DNA from: Flavobacterium sp. ZT3R18 | GTDB lineage: Bacteria > Bacteroidota > Bacteroidia > Flavobacteriales > Flavobacteriaceae | Reading direction: 5' to 3' | Length of the DNA stretch: 64,000 bases | Assembly: GCF_007097385.1 (NCBI RefSeq) | Contig: NZ_VJZS01000021.1 | Span: 21,890-85,889 of the forward strand | Part shown: positions 41,224 to 50,272 of the stretch, piece after piece | Layout: every line of letters begins with the position of its first letter | Position numbering within the stretch: position 1 is the stretch's first letter | Translations under genes and position numbers: made by a program | Notes under the pieces: generated by a model | Seen by the model: the letters and a program-made list of their open reading frames with translations, nothing else | What the model was told of the DNA's origin: nothing | The model's database searches: none

Positions 41224-43167
41224 TTATGCGTCGATATTTGCGTAAACCGCATTTTTCTCGATGAATTCTCTTCTTGGTGGCACCTCATCCCCCATTAACA
41301 TAGAAAAAACTCTATCCGCTTCTGCTAAACTGTCAATAGTAACTTGTCTTAATGTTCTAAAACTTGGATCCATTGTCGTTTCCCACAATTGCTCCGCATT
41401 CATCTCTCCAAGACCTTTATAACGCTGAATCGCTGCTCCTCCACCCATTCTAGCATTTGCATCATCACGAGTTTTATCGTCCCAAGCGTATTCTTTATTT
41501 TTTCCTTTTTTAACCAAGTACAAAGGTGGAGCTGCAATATATACGTGTCCCTCTTCGATTAGTTCTTTCATAAAACGGAAAAAGAAAGTTAAGATTAAAG
41601 TAGCGATATGACTACCATCGACATCGGCATCACACATAATAATTACTTTATGGTATCTTAATTTTTCAATATTTAATGCTTTACTATCTTCGGCTGTTCC
41701 TATGGTAACTCCGAGTGCCGTAAATATATTTCGAATCTCTTCGTTTTCAAAAACTTTATGATGCATGGCTTTCTCAACGTTCAAAATCTTACCTCTTAAA
41801 GGCAAAATCGCTTGAAACGCACGGTCACGACCTTGTTTGGCCGTTCCACCCGCCGAGTCTCCCTCGACAAGATATACTTCACATTTTGCAGGATCTTGCT
41901 CTGAACAATCCGATAATTTTCCTGGCAATCCACCTCCACCCATTACGGTTTTGCGTTGTACCATTTCACGCGCTTTTTTGGCCGCATGACGTGCTTGTGC
42001 TGCAAGTATTACTTTTTGAACAATAATTCGGGCATCATTTGGATTTTCCTCCAAATAAGCTTCAATCATATCGCCAACAGCTTGACTAACTGGAGAAACC
42101 ACTTCACGATTTCCAAGTTTAGTTTTGGTTTGCCCCTCAAATTGTGGTTCAGCTACTTTTACCGAAATAATCGCCGTAAGACCTTCACGAAAATCATCTC
42201 CTGAGATATCAAACTTTAATTTTTCTAGCATTCCGGAGGCATCCGCATATTTCTTCAATGATCTTGTAAGACCCGTTCTAAAACCTTGCAAGTGCGTACC
42301 TCCTTCGTGAGTATTGATATTATTTACGTAAGAAAAAATATTTTCTGAGTAACTTGTATTATAAATCAAAGCTACCTCAACTGGAATTTCTCCTTTATCG
42401 TTATCCATAGAAATTACGTGCGCAATAATTGGCTCACGATTTCCATCTAAATATCGAATGTATTCTTTAAGTCCTTCTGTAGAATGAAAAACTTCACAAA
42501 CAAAATTTCCGTCTTTATCAAGTTCTCTTTTGTCTGTAAAAGTAATAGTGATTCCTTTATTCAAATAGGACAACTCACGCATACGTGCAGATAGAGTGTC
42601 ATACGAATATTCTATTGTCTGAGTAAAAATAGAAGGATCCGGATAAAAAGTAACTATTGTACCTCTTTTAGTCGTCTCTCCAATTTGTTTTACCGGATAA
42701 AGCGCTTTTCCTTTTTCGTATTCCTGTTCGTATACTTTTCCGTCGCTACTGTGAACCGTTGCTCTTAAATGGTTTGACAAAGCATTTACCACCGAAACCC
42801 CAACACCATGAAGACCTCCAGATACTTTATACGAATCTTTATCGAATTTACCCCCAGCACCAATTTTAGTCATTACAACCTCTAATGCCGAAACTCCTTC
42901 TTTTTTATGAATCCCTACTGGAATACCACGTCCATTGTCCTCAACAGAAATAGAACCGTCTTCATTGATATCAACTCGAATGGTATCACAATGGCCTCCC
43001 ATTGCCTCATCAATAGAGTTATCTACAACTTCATAAACTAAATGATGCAACCCTCTTACACCTACATCTCCAATGTACATCGATGGACGCATTCTTACGT
43101 GCTCCATTCCCTCTAATGCCTGAATACTGTCTGCTGAATAATTATCCTTCTTGATTTCTTCGCTCAT
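41224..43167 (-). CDS. gyrB: DNA gyrase subunit B
   Basis: ATPase subunit of gyrase, which introduces negative supercoils. I start at 43167 (MSEEIKKDNYSADSI) because that is where family similarity begins; 19 more codons are open upstream but look like leader. The 647 residues include the GHKL ATPase (EVVDNSIDEAMGG, VEDNGRGIPV, GGLHGVGVSVVNALS), the transducer (QTKTKLGN) and the TOPRIM metal site EGDSAGGTAKQGRDRAFQAI with DADVDG. The end YKGLGEMNAEQLWETTMDP is characteristic. A minus-strand TATATTTG at 43208-43215 is a likely -7 element. Confidence 0.97.
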   Translation of the reverse strand: MSEEIKKDNYSADSIQALEGMEHVRMRPSMYIGDVGVRGLHHLVYEVVDNSIDEAMGGHCDTIRVDINEDGSISVEDNGRGIPVGIHKKEGVSALEVVMTKIGAGGKFDKDSYKVSGGLHGVGVSVVNALSNHLRATVHSSDGKVYEQEYEKGKALYPVKQIGETTKRGTIVTFYPDPSIFTQTIEYSYDTLSARMRELSYLNKGITITFTDKRELDKDGNFVCEVFHSTEGLKEYIRYLDGNREPIIAHVISMDNDKGEIPVEVALIYNTSYSENIFSYVNNINTHEGGTHLQGFRTGLTRSLKKYADASGMLEKLKFDISGDDFREGLTAIISVKVAEPQFEGQTKTKLGNREVVSPVSQAVGDMIEAYLEENPNDARIIVQKVILAAQARHAAKKAREMVQRKTVMGGGGLPGKLSDCSEQDPAKCEVYLVEGDSAGGTAKQGRDRAFQAILPLRGKILNVEKAMHHKVFENEEIRNIFTALGVTIGTAEDSKALNIEKLRYHKVIIMCDADVDGSHIATLILTFFFRFMKELIEEGHVYIAAPPLYLVKKGKNKEYAWDDKTRDDANARMGGGAAIQRYKGLGEMNAEQLWETTMDPSFRTLRQVTIDSLAEADRVFSMLMGDEVPPRREFIEKNAVYANIDA

Positions 43168-43207
43168 ATATTTTAATCTAAAAAAAATGTAATTTTCGTC
43201 TAACACG

Positions 43208-43215
43208 CAAATATA
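43208..43215 (-). promoter_or_regulatory. -7 promoter element of gyrB
   Basis: The minus strand reads TATATTTG, an exact TAnnTTTG match, 41 bases before the gyrB start. No TTG was found at the usual distance. It supports the shorter start, since the longer frame would begin close to the transcription start. Confidence 0.45.
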
Positions 43216-43291
43216 TAAAAACACTATCTATTTTACCTATTTATTCCTGTTTTAAGCGTTTAAGTTATTAACATTTATGGTTTATATCCAC

Positions 43292-43325
43292 AAAAAAAAC
43301 GACTTCAAAATAGAAGCCGTTTCTT
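43292..43325 (-). terminator. Terminator after asnB
   Basis: On the minus strand AACGGCTTC and GAAGTCGTT pair around TATTTT, followed by eight T. It lies about 20 bases beyond the asnB stop. Confidence 0.88.
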
Positions 43326-43346
43326 AAACTAAATTCAAAATTATAT

Positions 43347-45047
43347 TTATGCTTTTACATAAGCGTCATCATGCACACTGGCAACTGCTCTACCTGATGG
43401 ATCATTCATGTTTTTGAACGCTGCATCCCACTCTAAAGCGATTTTTGTACTACAAGCCACACTTGCCTCCTGTGGTACACATAAAGCAGCTGCATCACTT
43501 GGAAAATGCTCGTTAAAAATAGAACGGTAGTAATACTCCTCTTTTGAAGTTGGCGTTTGTAATGGGAAACGGAATTTGGCATTTGCTAATTGTTCATCCG
43601 AAACCTCAACAGCAACAACTTCTTTCAAAGTATCAATCCAACCGTAGCCCACACCATCACTAAACTGCTCTTTTTGTCTCCAAGCAACACTTGCTGGCAA
43701 CATATCTTCAAAAGCTTTACGAACCACCCATTTCTCCATTGGGTGCTCTTTGTTAATCATTTTATCTTGTGGATTGATCCTCATCGCCACATCCATAAAT
43801 TCTTTATCTAAAAATGGCACACGTCCTTCAATTCCCCAAGCCGCTAAACTTTTATTGGCACGCAAACAGTCATACATGTGTAATTTACTTAATTTGCGTA
43901 CGTTTTCTTCATGAAATTCTCTTGCATTTGGTGCTTTGTGGAAATACAAATACCCTCCAAACAATTCATCTGCCCCTTCACCAGACAATACCATTTTGAT
44001 ACCCATCGATTTAATCACTCTCGCCATTAACCACATTGGTGTCGATGCTCTAATAGTAGTAACATCATAGGTCTCCAAACTGTAAATCACATCGCGCACC
44101 GCATCCAAACCTTCTTGGATGGTGAATTTTATTTCGTGATGGATTGTCCCGATATGGTCTGCCACAATTTGAGCAGCCGCTAAATCTGGAGAACCTTCTA
44201 ATCCAACAGAGAAAGAATGTAATTGCGGATACCAAGCATCGGCAACATCTCCTGATTCAACTCTTTTTTGGGCATATTTTTTGGCTACAGCCGAAGTAAT
44301 AGAAGAATCCAAACCACCTGAAAGCAAAACACCGTAAGGCACATCACTCATCAATTGTCTGTGAACGGCTGCTTCAAGAGCCTCTTTGATTGCCGGTATA
44401 CTTGTTTCGTTGTCTTTTACGGCATCATAATCTACCCATTCTCTTTTGTACCACTGTACAAATTCACCATCTTTACTTGTCATATAATGTCCCGGAGGAA
44501 ACAATTGAATTTTGGCACAATATCCTTCTAAAGCTTTCAATTCTGAAGCCACATAAAAAGTCCCGTGTTGATCCCAACCGATGTATAATGGAATGATTCC
44601 CATGTGGTCACGAGCTACAAAATACTCATCTTTTTCTATATCGTAAATGGCAAAACCAAAAATACCGTTCATTTCATCTATAAAATGAGGTCCTTTTTCT
44701 TTGTATAAAGCCAAAATAACTTCACAATCACTTTCGGTTTTAAAGTGATATTTTGATTTCGACAAGCTCGATCCATCGCCTTCAAATTGTTTACGCAATT
44801 CTCTGTGGTTGTATATTTCTCCGTTGGCAGCCAAAACCAGATTTCCATCTTCACTGAACAAAGGTTGTTTTCCAGAAGCTGGATCAACAATTGCTAAACG
44901 CTCATGGGACATGATTGCTTTATCATTGCTGAAAATTCCACTCCAATCTGGTCCGCGATGACGAATGATTTTAGACATTTCCAACACTTGAGGTCTTAAA
45001 ACTTCTGCTTTTTGTTTTAGGTCAAAGGCACATACTATTCCACACAT
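43347..45047 (-). CDS. asnB: Asparagine synthase (glutamine-hydrolysing)
   Basis: Makes asparagine from aspartate, glutamine and ATP. The start is fixed because the catalytic Cys must follow Met directly (MCGIVCAFD). The 566 residues match AsnB length. The glutaminase half has IRHRGPDWSG, HERLAIVDP, ANGEIYNHRELR and SDCEVI. The synthetase half has the PP-loop GVLLSGGLDSSITSAVA, MVLSGEGADELFGGY and EGRVPFLDKEF. It forms a single transcription unit with its own terminator. Confidence 0.97.
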   Translation of the reverse strand: MCGIVCAFDLKQKAEVLRPQVLEMSKIIRHRGPDWSGIFSNDKAIMSHERLAIVDPASGKQPLFSEDGNLVLAANGEIYNHRELRKQFEGDGSSLSKSKYHFKTESDCEVILALYKEKGPHFIDEMNGIFGFAIYDIEKDEYFVARDHMGIIPLYIGWDQHGTFYVASELKALEGYCAKIQLFPPGHYMTSKDGEFVQWYKREWVDYDAVKDNETSIPAIKEALEAAVHRQLMSDVPYGVLLSGGLDSSITSAVAKKYAQKRVESGDVADAWYPQLHSFSVGLEGSPDLAAAQIVADHIGTIHHEIKFTIQEGLDAVRDVIYSLETYDVTTIRASTPMWLMARVIKSMGIKMVLSGEGADELFGGYLYFHKAPNAREFHEENVRKLSKLHMYDCLRANKSLAAWGIEGRVPFLDKEFMDVAMRINPQDKMINKEHPMEKWVVRKAFEDMLPASVAWRQKEQFSDGVGYGWIDTLKEVVAVEVSDEQLANAKFRFPLQTPTSKEEYYYRSIFNEHFPSDAAALCVPQEASVACSTKIALEWDAAFKNMNDPSGRAVASVHDDAYVKA

Positions 45048-45243
45048 AACTTTATATTTTAACTGTTAGTTTATTTTGATAAGGCAAAGATGCGCTAAAG
45101 GTTACAAACAGAAAACATAAATAGCATTTTTAGTTATAAATCGCAACTTAAATTTCAATTTTACATTTAATATGTAATTACAAAAGAAACAAATCTAGCT
45201 TTTGCGTTATAAATTGTAAATTTTCGCTTTTCGCGAAATAAAC
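45048..45243. other. Gap between asnB and the amidohydrolase
   Basis: This short gap holds no gene. A small hairpin, TTTCGC-GAAAA-GCGAAA near 45224-45240, could weakly terminate the amidohydrolase transcript. Confidence 0.4.
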
Positions 45244-46869
45244 CTATTTCACTTTGACTCCTTTCAAAAACACTTGGCTTGGCTTCAATTTAACCATTTG
45301 ATTTTCATTTACTTTCATTAAATCCTGATCAAACAGTACAAAATCGGCCCATTTACCCACTTCAAGACTTCCTTTTTCTTTTTCTTCAAAATTAGAATAG
45401 GCCGCCCAAATGGTCATTCCTCTTACCGTTTCCTCTCTACTCAAGGCGTTTTCCATTTGAAAACCTGTCTTTGGATAGTTTTTACTGTCTTTTCTGGCTA
45501 CAGCTGCATGAAATGTCAACATCGGATTTACTTCTTCTACAGGAAAGTCAGTACCTAAAGCAACGATTCCGGCTTTTTGGAGTAATTTTTTATAGGCATA
45601 CGCATTTTTCAGTCTCTCTTTTCCTAATCTTTCTCCAGCCCAATACATATCGGATGTCGCATGAGTAGGTTGCACCGAAGGAATAATCCCTGTTTTAAAA
45701 TAATCAAAATCGGCTTCCTGTATTACTTGAGCGTGTTCGATTTTCCATCTTCTGTCTTTCTTACCTGTCAACACTTCTTTGTAAATTTTCAATAAAACGG
45801 TATTCGCAGAATCTCCGATAGCATGTGAATTCAATTGAAAAGGAGAATCGGCAATTTGTTTCGCCACATTTTTTAATTGAGCAACAGAAGAAAGTAGTGC
45901 TCCATATTGTTTTGGACTATCCGAATACGGTTTATGCAAGCAGGCACCACGAGAACCTAATGCACCATCTCCATACATTTTAAACGAACAAACATTCAAA
46001 TTATCTGTTTTGTAGATTCCTTTTTTAAGGTACAAATCAATATTTTTTTGATTTGCCGTAATCATGGCATAGACATTAATTTTCATGGCTTTTGCTTTTT
46101 GCAAACTATCCATCAAATTGATAATATCCGGATCCAAGCCTGCATCATTTACCGTTGTCAACCCATATTGAAACATCACTTTTTCGGCGTCCAATACCGC
46201 AGCGATTTGTTTCTTACGATTGGGTTTGGGGATGATTTTAAAAACCAATTCCATTGGATTATCAATTAAAACTCCGGTAGGTTCTCCATTTTCTAAAACA
46301 ATCTCTCCACCTGTCGCTTTTGTTGATTTTGTAATTCCTGCCAGTTTCAAAGCCACACTGTTTACAACAATGGCATGACCATCTACACGATTTAAAACTA
46401 CCGGAATAGTCGGGAAAGCAGCATCTAAATCTGCTTTGCTTGGAAATTTAGCTACTTGCCAATCGTTTTGATCCCATCCATTGCCAACAATAAAATCAGA
46501 ATTTTTTTCTTTTTGAAATTTCTGAATTCGATCAATTATTTCAGATACACTTTTGGTTCCGCGCAAATCAACTTCTTGCAGACTCAGTCCAAAACTATAA
46601 AAATGACAATGCGCATCATACAAACCCGGATAGATAAACTTCCCTTTTACATCAATGGTGTTTTTGGAATCATACGAATTTGCTATTTCATCATCAGAAC
46701 CAATAGCGACAATTTTACCAGATTGAATAGCCATAGCCGAGGCTTTACCAAAATCTTTATTTACGGTATAAATATTGGCATTCGTAACGATAGTGTCTAC
46801 AGCAATTTTATTTTTCTGATTGCAGGAAATCAAAAAAATTAAGGAAAGTATAAAATAAATTGGCTTCAT
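45244..46869 (-). CDS. Amidohydrolase family 3 lipoprotein (YtcJ-like)
   Basis: The start at 46869 gives a lipoprotein signal (MKPIYFILSLIFLISC, Cys16); a 12-codon upstream extension is rejected because it would bury the signal. The protein then has 541 residues. GLYDAHCHFYSFG supplies the metal-binding His pair, followed by VDGHAIVVNS, the HAIGD and IEHAQVI segments, and GTDFPVEEVNP with the late metal-site Asp. Members of Amidohydro_3 hydrolyse amide or similar bonds in diverse small molecules. The substrate is unknown here, and a periplasmic location is inferred from the lipobox. Confidence 0.9.
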   Translation of the reverse strand: MKPIYFILSLIFLISCNQKNKIAVDTIVTNANIYTVNKDFGKASAMAIQSGKIVAIGSDDEIANSYDSKNTIDVKGKFIYPGLYDAHCHFYSFGLSLQEVDLRGTKSVSEIIDRIQKFQKEKNSDFIVGNGWDQNDWQVAKFPSKADLDAAFPTIPVVLNRVDGHAIVVNSVALKLAGITKSTKATGGEIVLENGEPTGVLIDNPMELVFKIIPKPNRKKQIAAVLDAEKVMFQYGLTTVNDAGLDPDIINLMDSLQKAKAMKINVYAMITANQKNIDLYLKKGIYKTDNLNVCSFKMYGDGALGSRGACLHKPYSDSPKQYGALLSSVAQLKNVAKQIADSPFQLNSHAIGDSANTVLLKIYKEVLTGKKDRRWKIEHAQVIQEADFDYFKTGIIPSVQPTHATSDMYWAGERLGKERLKNAYAYKKLLQKAGIVALGTDFPVEEVNPMLTFHAAVARKDSKNYPKTGFQMENALSREETVRGMTIWAAYSNFEEKEKGSLEVGKWADFVLFDQDLMKVNENQMVKLKPSQVFLKGVKVK

Positions 46870-46957
46870 AATAAACGATTTAATTAATTGAGCTAATATA
46901 AACAAAGAGCCCCAATAAACCGTAGATTACAAAATGAATAGTTCTAAAATAGGAATG

Positions 46958-47407
46958 CTATAAAATTTCTTCTATTACATATTTGGTCGTATTAATCTCA
47001 AAAGCAAATCCAACTTTATTCCCCATCAATTTATTCCCCAAAGGCGATTGTGGAGACAAAGCAATAACATTTACTCCCTCGACATTGATTTTTGGAAGCG
47101 CAAGACTGAGATACAAATAAATTCCATTGGCTTTTACCAAGCTTCCTAAAACAATAGTTTCGGCAACTATAGAAGCGTCTATTTTATCCAAAACTGCTTT
47201 TTGAGTCAATACTTCTTTGAGTTTCATATTGAGTTTCTCTTGTTCAAGATGCATCATAGACAAGGCTGTTTCGTGCTTATCGCCAGCCGAACCTTTGGCA
47301 TCATTTTTTGAATCTTCGGTAAGGGCAACAATCATGTCTTTGAATACGTCGATTCTATCTTGAACTAATTGGTGGTATTGTTGGTATATTTTTTGTTTGA
47401 AAGTCAT
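46958..47407 (-). CDS. GreA/GreB-like family protein
   Basis: The 149-residue protein has an N-terminal helical hairpin (MTFKQKIYQQYHQLVQDRIDVF to about residue 80) and a C-terminal beta domain. The latter contains VLGSLVKANGIYLYLSLALPK and ALSPQSPLGNKLMGNKVGFAF, which fit the FKBP-like end of GreA/GreB, the factors that rescue backtracked RNA polymerase. The acidic tip seen in true GreA is not obvious: the hairpin tip reads SKNDAKGSAGDKHETA, so cleavage ability is uncertain. Homologues in flavobacteria are sometimes mislabelled as 3-oxoacyl-ACP synthase. It lies 57 bases downstream of the outer-membrane barrel gene. Confidence 0.78.
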   Translation of the reverse strand: MTFKQKIYQQYHQLVQDRIDVFKDMIVALTEDSKNDAKGSAGDKHETALSMMHLEQEKLNMKLKEVLTQKAVLDKIDASIVAETIVLGSLVKANGIYLYLSLALPKINVEGVNVIALSPQSPLGNKLMGNKVGFAFEINTTKYVIEEIL

Positions 47408-47427
47408 TTTTTAAACTACTTGATATC

Positions 47428-47460
47428 AAACCCGACAGGTTTTTAAAACCTGTCGGGTTT
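47428..47460. repeat. CCCGACAGG palindrome, copy 2
   Basis: Perfect 16-bp arms around one base, directly after the stop of the outer-membrane barrel gene on the minus strand, where it may end transcription. Confidence 0.9.
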
Positions 47461-47464
47461 AGGA

Positions 47465-49285
47465 TTAAAAATCAAATTTACAACTCGCTCCCAACAACAC
47501 TTGAAAACCTTGAACAGGATAATTCAACCATTTTTGATAGCCGTTGTTTGTGATGTTATTGGCTTTTATAAATGCCGTAAATCTTTCGTTGTATTTGAAT
47601 CTCACATTGGCATTCAAATCCAAATAACTATCTAATGTTATAGGACTTGGAGCCACTACATAAACAATATCCGTGTTTTGTTGCTGGTCTTTTCGTTCTC
47701 CTACATAAAATAAATTAACTCCTGCAAACCATTTTTCCGTAATGGCAAAATCTAAAGTCGAATTCAATTGAATGGAAGGCAGATTCCATGCTTCGGTTTG
47801 GGTTTTATTGGTATAACTGCTAAAAGTCCCATCAACTCCAACCGATACCCCTTTTGCCAAATCGGCTTTTAACTCCCCATAAAAACGGATGGTTTTCATA
47901 TCATCATAAACCACACTTAAGGAATTTCCAAAAGCATAATTGGCATTGGTATTTTTTTCGTTATAATCGTTACTTACAAACAATGCTTTATTTTCATCAT
48001 ATACATAAGAAGCTTTTACATCATAACTAACTGTACTGGCCAATTTCCCTTTTAATCCCGCATGAACATCGTAAAGCTCATTGGTTGGTTTAATATTTAA
48101 TGTAGGCGAAACAAACGGATTGGCATCTACAAAATCCTTGTAGCTGTTTTGCTGTAAATCCCCAACGGCACCCGCATAAAAAATCATCAAATCACCCACA
48201 ACTTTACAGGAAGCTGTTACCGAAGGATACACATAGAACTTGTTGCTTTTATTTTCAGTCCCCATACTATACATCAAACCGGCACCTACATTCAATGTCC
48301 AATCTTCCTTTATCATTTCAAAACTTGGAACGATTCCCAAATTCGTATAACCATATTTTAAGGAAGCAATATTGGTTCCTAAATAATCACTCTTAAAACT
48401 TCCACCCACATAATCGACAATTACTTTGGTTTTTATCGCTTCATCCATCACATCAAATTTAAAATTTGGCGTTAGCAAAAATCGATTTTCAGATGAGCTA
48501 TATGCATCCGAAAAATGGTTGAATTTTAAATTAGCATTGTTCAAAATCCCTTCTTCAAAAGCAATATCACCTCCTAGAGATATCGAATTATACGATTGTT
48601 GCGGATTAATACTATTGACCAACGCCATACTTTGCGGAAGTGTCAACGTATTTCCAAAACTGGCTGGCAAACCGTACCAATTATAAATTTGGTTTTGATA
48701 GCCTGCATTGATATTCCACGCCATTTCTTTTTCGTTTGTTCCATAAACCAGATCAATTGAAGTATCATAAAAACCATTATCCAAAGTGACATCTTTCAAT
48801 CCGCCTTGTGAGGATTGATGGCGAAACATTCCACTAACATACTCATTATTATTGAGATTATCGGTCACATACAATTCAGCATTTAAGGCTCCATAATTCC
48901 CAAGACCCAGAGTTGCATAATTTTTAAACAAACGCGCTTGTTTTGCTTTTTCGACTCCTTCGGCATTCCCTTTGGAAGGCGAAAAAGTAGAAGCCACAGG
49001 AAAAGGCAAAATGGAATATTTCACATTTTCCTTTTTAGCATTTTCATCGTTTGTAATCACTGGAACTTCTTTTACTTTGAAAGCATCTGAAATTGTTGGC
49101 GTATATGGTTTTACCACATTTACTACTTCTGTTCCAATATTATCTTGCTTGTTTTGAGCAAATGAAAATTGGGAAAGTAGGAGAAAAATCCACACCCCTC
49201 CCGATAGCCATCGGGACTCCCCCGAAGGGGAGGGAGCCGAGAACGTCGAACGTTTATTTATCAATGCTTTTATGTTTTTGATCAT
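47465..49285 (-). CDS. Outer-membrane beta-barrel protein (TonB-receptor-like, no plug), signal region altered by repeats
   Basis: A 606-residue flavobacterial outer-membrane protein. After the signal sequence comes NIGTEVVNVVKPYTPTISDAFKVKEVP, then many amphipathic beta strands. The end, KANNITNNGYQKWLNYPVQGFQVLLGASCKFDF, has a C-terminal Phe as in TonB-dependent receptors, but no plug domain is seen. Residues 17-29 (APSPSGESRWLSG) are encoded by two palindromic repeats (49199-49237) inserted between the charged start and the hydrophobic core WIFLLLSQFSFAQ, so the signal peptide is unusually long. It follows a TPR and a PhzF gene with short gaps, likely one operon. Confidence 0.8.
   Translation of the reverse strand: MIKNIKALINKRSTFSAPSPSGESRWLSGGVWIFLLLSQFSFAQNKQDNIGTEVVNVVKPYTPTISDAFKVKEVPVITNDENAKKENVKYSILPFPVASTFSPSKGNAEGVEKAKQARLFKNYATLGLGNYGALNAELYVTDNLNNNEYVSGMFRHQSSQGGLKDVTLDNGFYDTSIDLVYGTNEKEMAWNINAGYQNQIYNWYGLPASFGNTLTLPQSMALVNSINPQQSYNSISLGGDIAFEEGILNNANLKFNHFSDAYSSSENRFLLTPNFKFDVMDEAIKTKVIVDYVGGSFKSDYLGTNIASLKYGYTNLGIVPSFEMIKEDWTLNVGAGLMYSMGTENKSNKFYVYPSVTASCKVVGDLMIFYAGAVGDLQQNSYKDFVDANPFVSPTLNIKPTNELYDVHAGLKGKLASTVSYDVKASYVYDENKALFVSNDYNEKNTNANYAFGNSLSVVYDDMKTIRFYGELKADLAKGVSVGVDGTFSSYTNKTQTEAWNLPSIQLNSTLDFAITEKWFAGVNLFYVGERKDQQQNTDIVYVVAPSPITLDSYLDLNANVRFKYNERFTAFIKANNITNNGYQKWLNYPVQGFQVLLGASCKFDF
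49199..49237. repeat. Two repeat elements inside the barrel gene's signal-peptide region
   Basis: TCCCGATAGCCATCGGGA (49199-49216) belongs to the TCCCGATA palindrome family with one mismatch. CTCCCCCGAAGGGGAGGGAG follows at 49217-49236 and is an imperfect GC-rich palindrome. Both are read in frame on the minus strand. Confidence 0.85.
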
Positions 49286-49309
49286 TATATTTCTTTTTTT
49301 CTATCTATT

Positions 49310-49342
49310 TTCTGAATTCTGAATTCTGAGTTCTGCCTTCTA
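49310..49342. repeat. Short TTCTGAA tandem repeat
   Basis: GAATTCTGAATTCTGAGTTC and the following bases repeat an 8-base unit about four times in the gap between the barrel gene and phzF. Confidence 0.6.
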
Positions 49343-49357
49343 CTTCTGCCCTCTTCT

Positions 49358-50221
49358 TTATACTTCCCATTCTCCTTTTGCAATGAATTGCGTTTTTCCT
49401 CCAATTTTTATATCAAAATCATTCCCCGTCAATTCCCCGTCAAAATAGATTCGTGAAGGTCTATTGATAAAATCTCCTTGATGATTGATCCTTTTAATTT
49501 TAGCCGAATGGTATTTCAAAAGAAAAGCCTGCAAACAGGTACTTGCACTTCCCGTTGCTGCATCTTCCACAATCTGATTATGTTCAATGCACAACATTCG
49601 GCTGTAAAGTTCCCCTTGGTCAAAACAATAGAAATACAATGCCCTATGATTTGTTCTACAATGAGCCAGTAACCACTCTTTCATTTTAATCAATTCAAGA
49701 TTTAAATCTTCCAAAGCTTTTTTGCTTTTAAGCGGAACAATTACAAATGCACTTCCTGTAGTCACTTCCTGAATCGGAAATTTATCATCAAAATCGGCAG
49801 TAAGCAAATTGCTAAAAGACAAAAAATCTTCTTTTGAGAAAACATCCCAAAATTGAGGTTGAGCAGCCTGCAGCCAAACCAAATCCTCTGTCTGCTGAAT
49901 TGGAATTTCACCTATTGGCACCGACAACTTAAAATTTCGAGGTTGGCTTTCAACTATTTTATTCATCAAAACCCAAGAAGTCCCAATGATTGGATGACCC
50001 GCAAACCGCATTTCATTTTCTGGCGTAAAAATTCGAATTGATGCACTGTTATTTTTGGGTTGAATGCTAGTGATAAAAGTACTTTCGGCAAAGTTAATTT
50101 CGCGTGCTATTTTTTGCATCTCTTCGGTACTTAATCCATCAGCATCTAAAAAAACGGCCAATTGATTTCCGGTATATTTTTTCTCTGCAAAAACATCTAC
50201 TATATAAAAAGGTAATTTCAT
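49358..50221 (-). CDS. PhzF-family isomerase
   Basis: The 287-residue protein has the PhzF/diaminopimelate-epimerase-like fold. Family motifs are YTGNQLAVFLDADGLS, REINFAESTFI with the catalytic Glu near residue 46, NEMRFAGHPIIGTSWVL, and DAATGSASTCLQAFLLKY. True PhzF acts in phenazine synthesis, but no other phenazine gene is present. This is therefore one of the many PhzF-like proteins of unknown substrate. It lies between the TPR and barrel genes with gaps of 51 and 72 bases. Confidence 0.93.
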   Translation of the reverse strand: MKLPFYIVDVFAEKKYTGNQLAVFLDADGLSTEEMQKIAREINFAESTFITSIQPKNNSASIRIFTPENEMRFAGHPIIGTSWVLMNKIVESQPRNFKLSVPIGEIPIQQTEDLVWLQAAQPQFWDVFSKEDFLSFSNLLTADFDDKFPIQEVTTGSAFVIVPLKSKKALEDLNLELIKMKEWLLAHCRTNHRALYFYCFDQGELYSRMLCIEHNQIVEDAATGSASTCLQAFLLKYHSAKIKRINHQGDFINRPSRIYFDGELTGNDFDIKIGGKTQFIAKGEWEV

Positions 50222-50272
50222 TCTGTTTTTATTTTAAACTTTAATTAATTTCGAAAATAGAAGCTAATCACT

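Noticed and set aside
41224..43167. Chromosome origin near gyrB
   Set aside because: No dnaA, dnaN or recF and no DnaA-box cluster were seen; gyrB is often away from the origin in Bacteroidota.
49358..50221. Phenazine biosynthesis locus
   Set aside because: Only a PhzF-like gene is present; such proteins are widespread without phenazine pathways.
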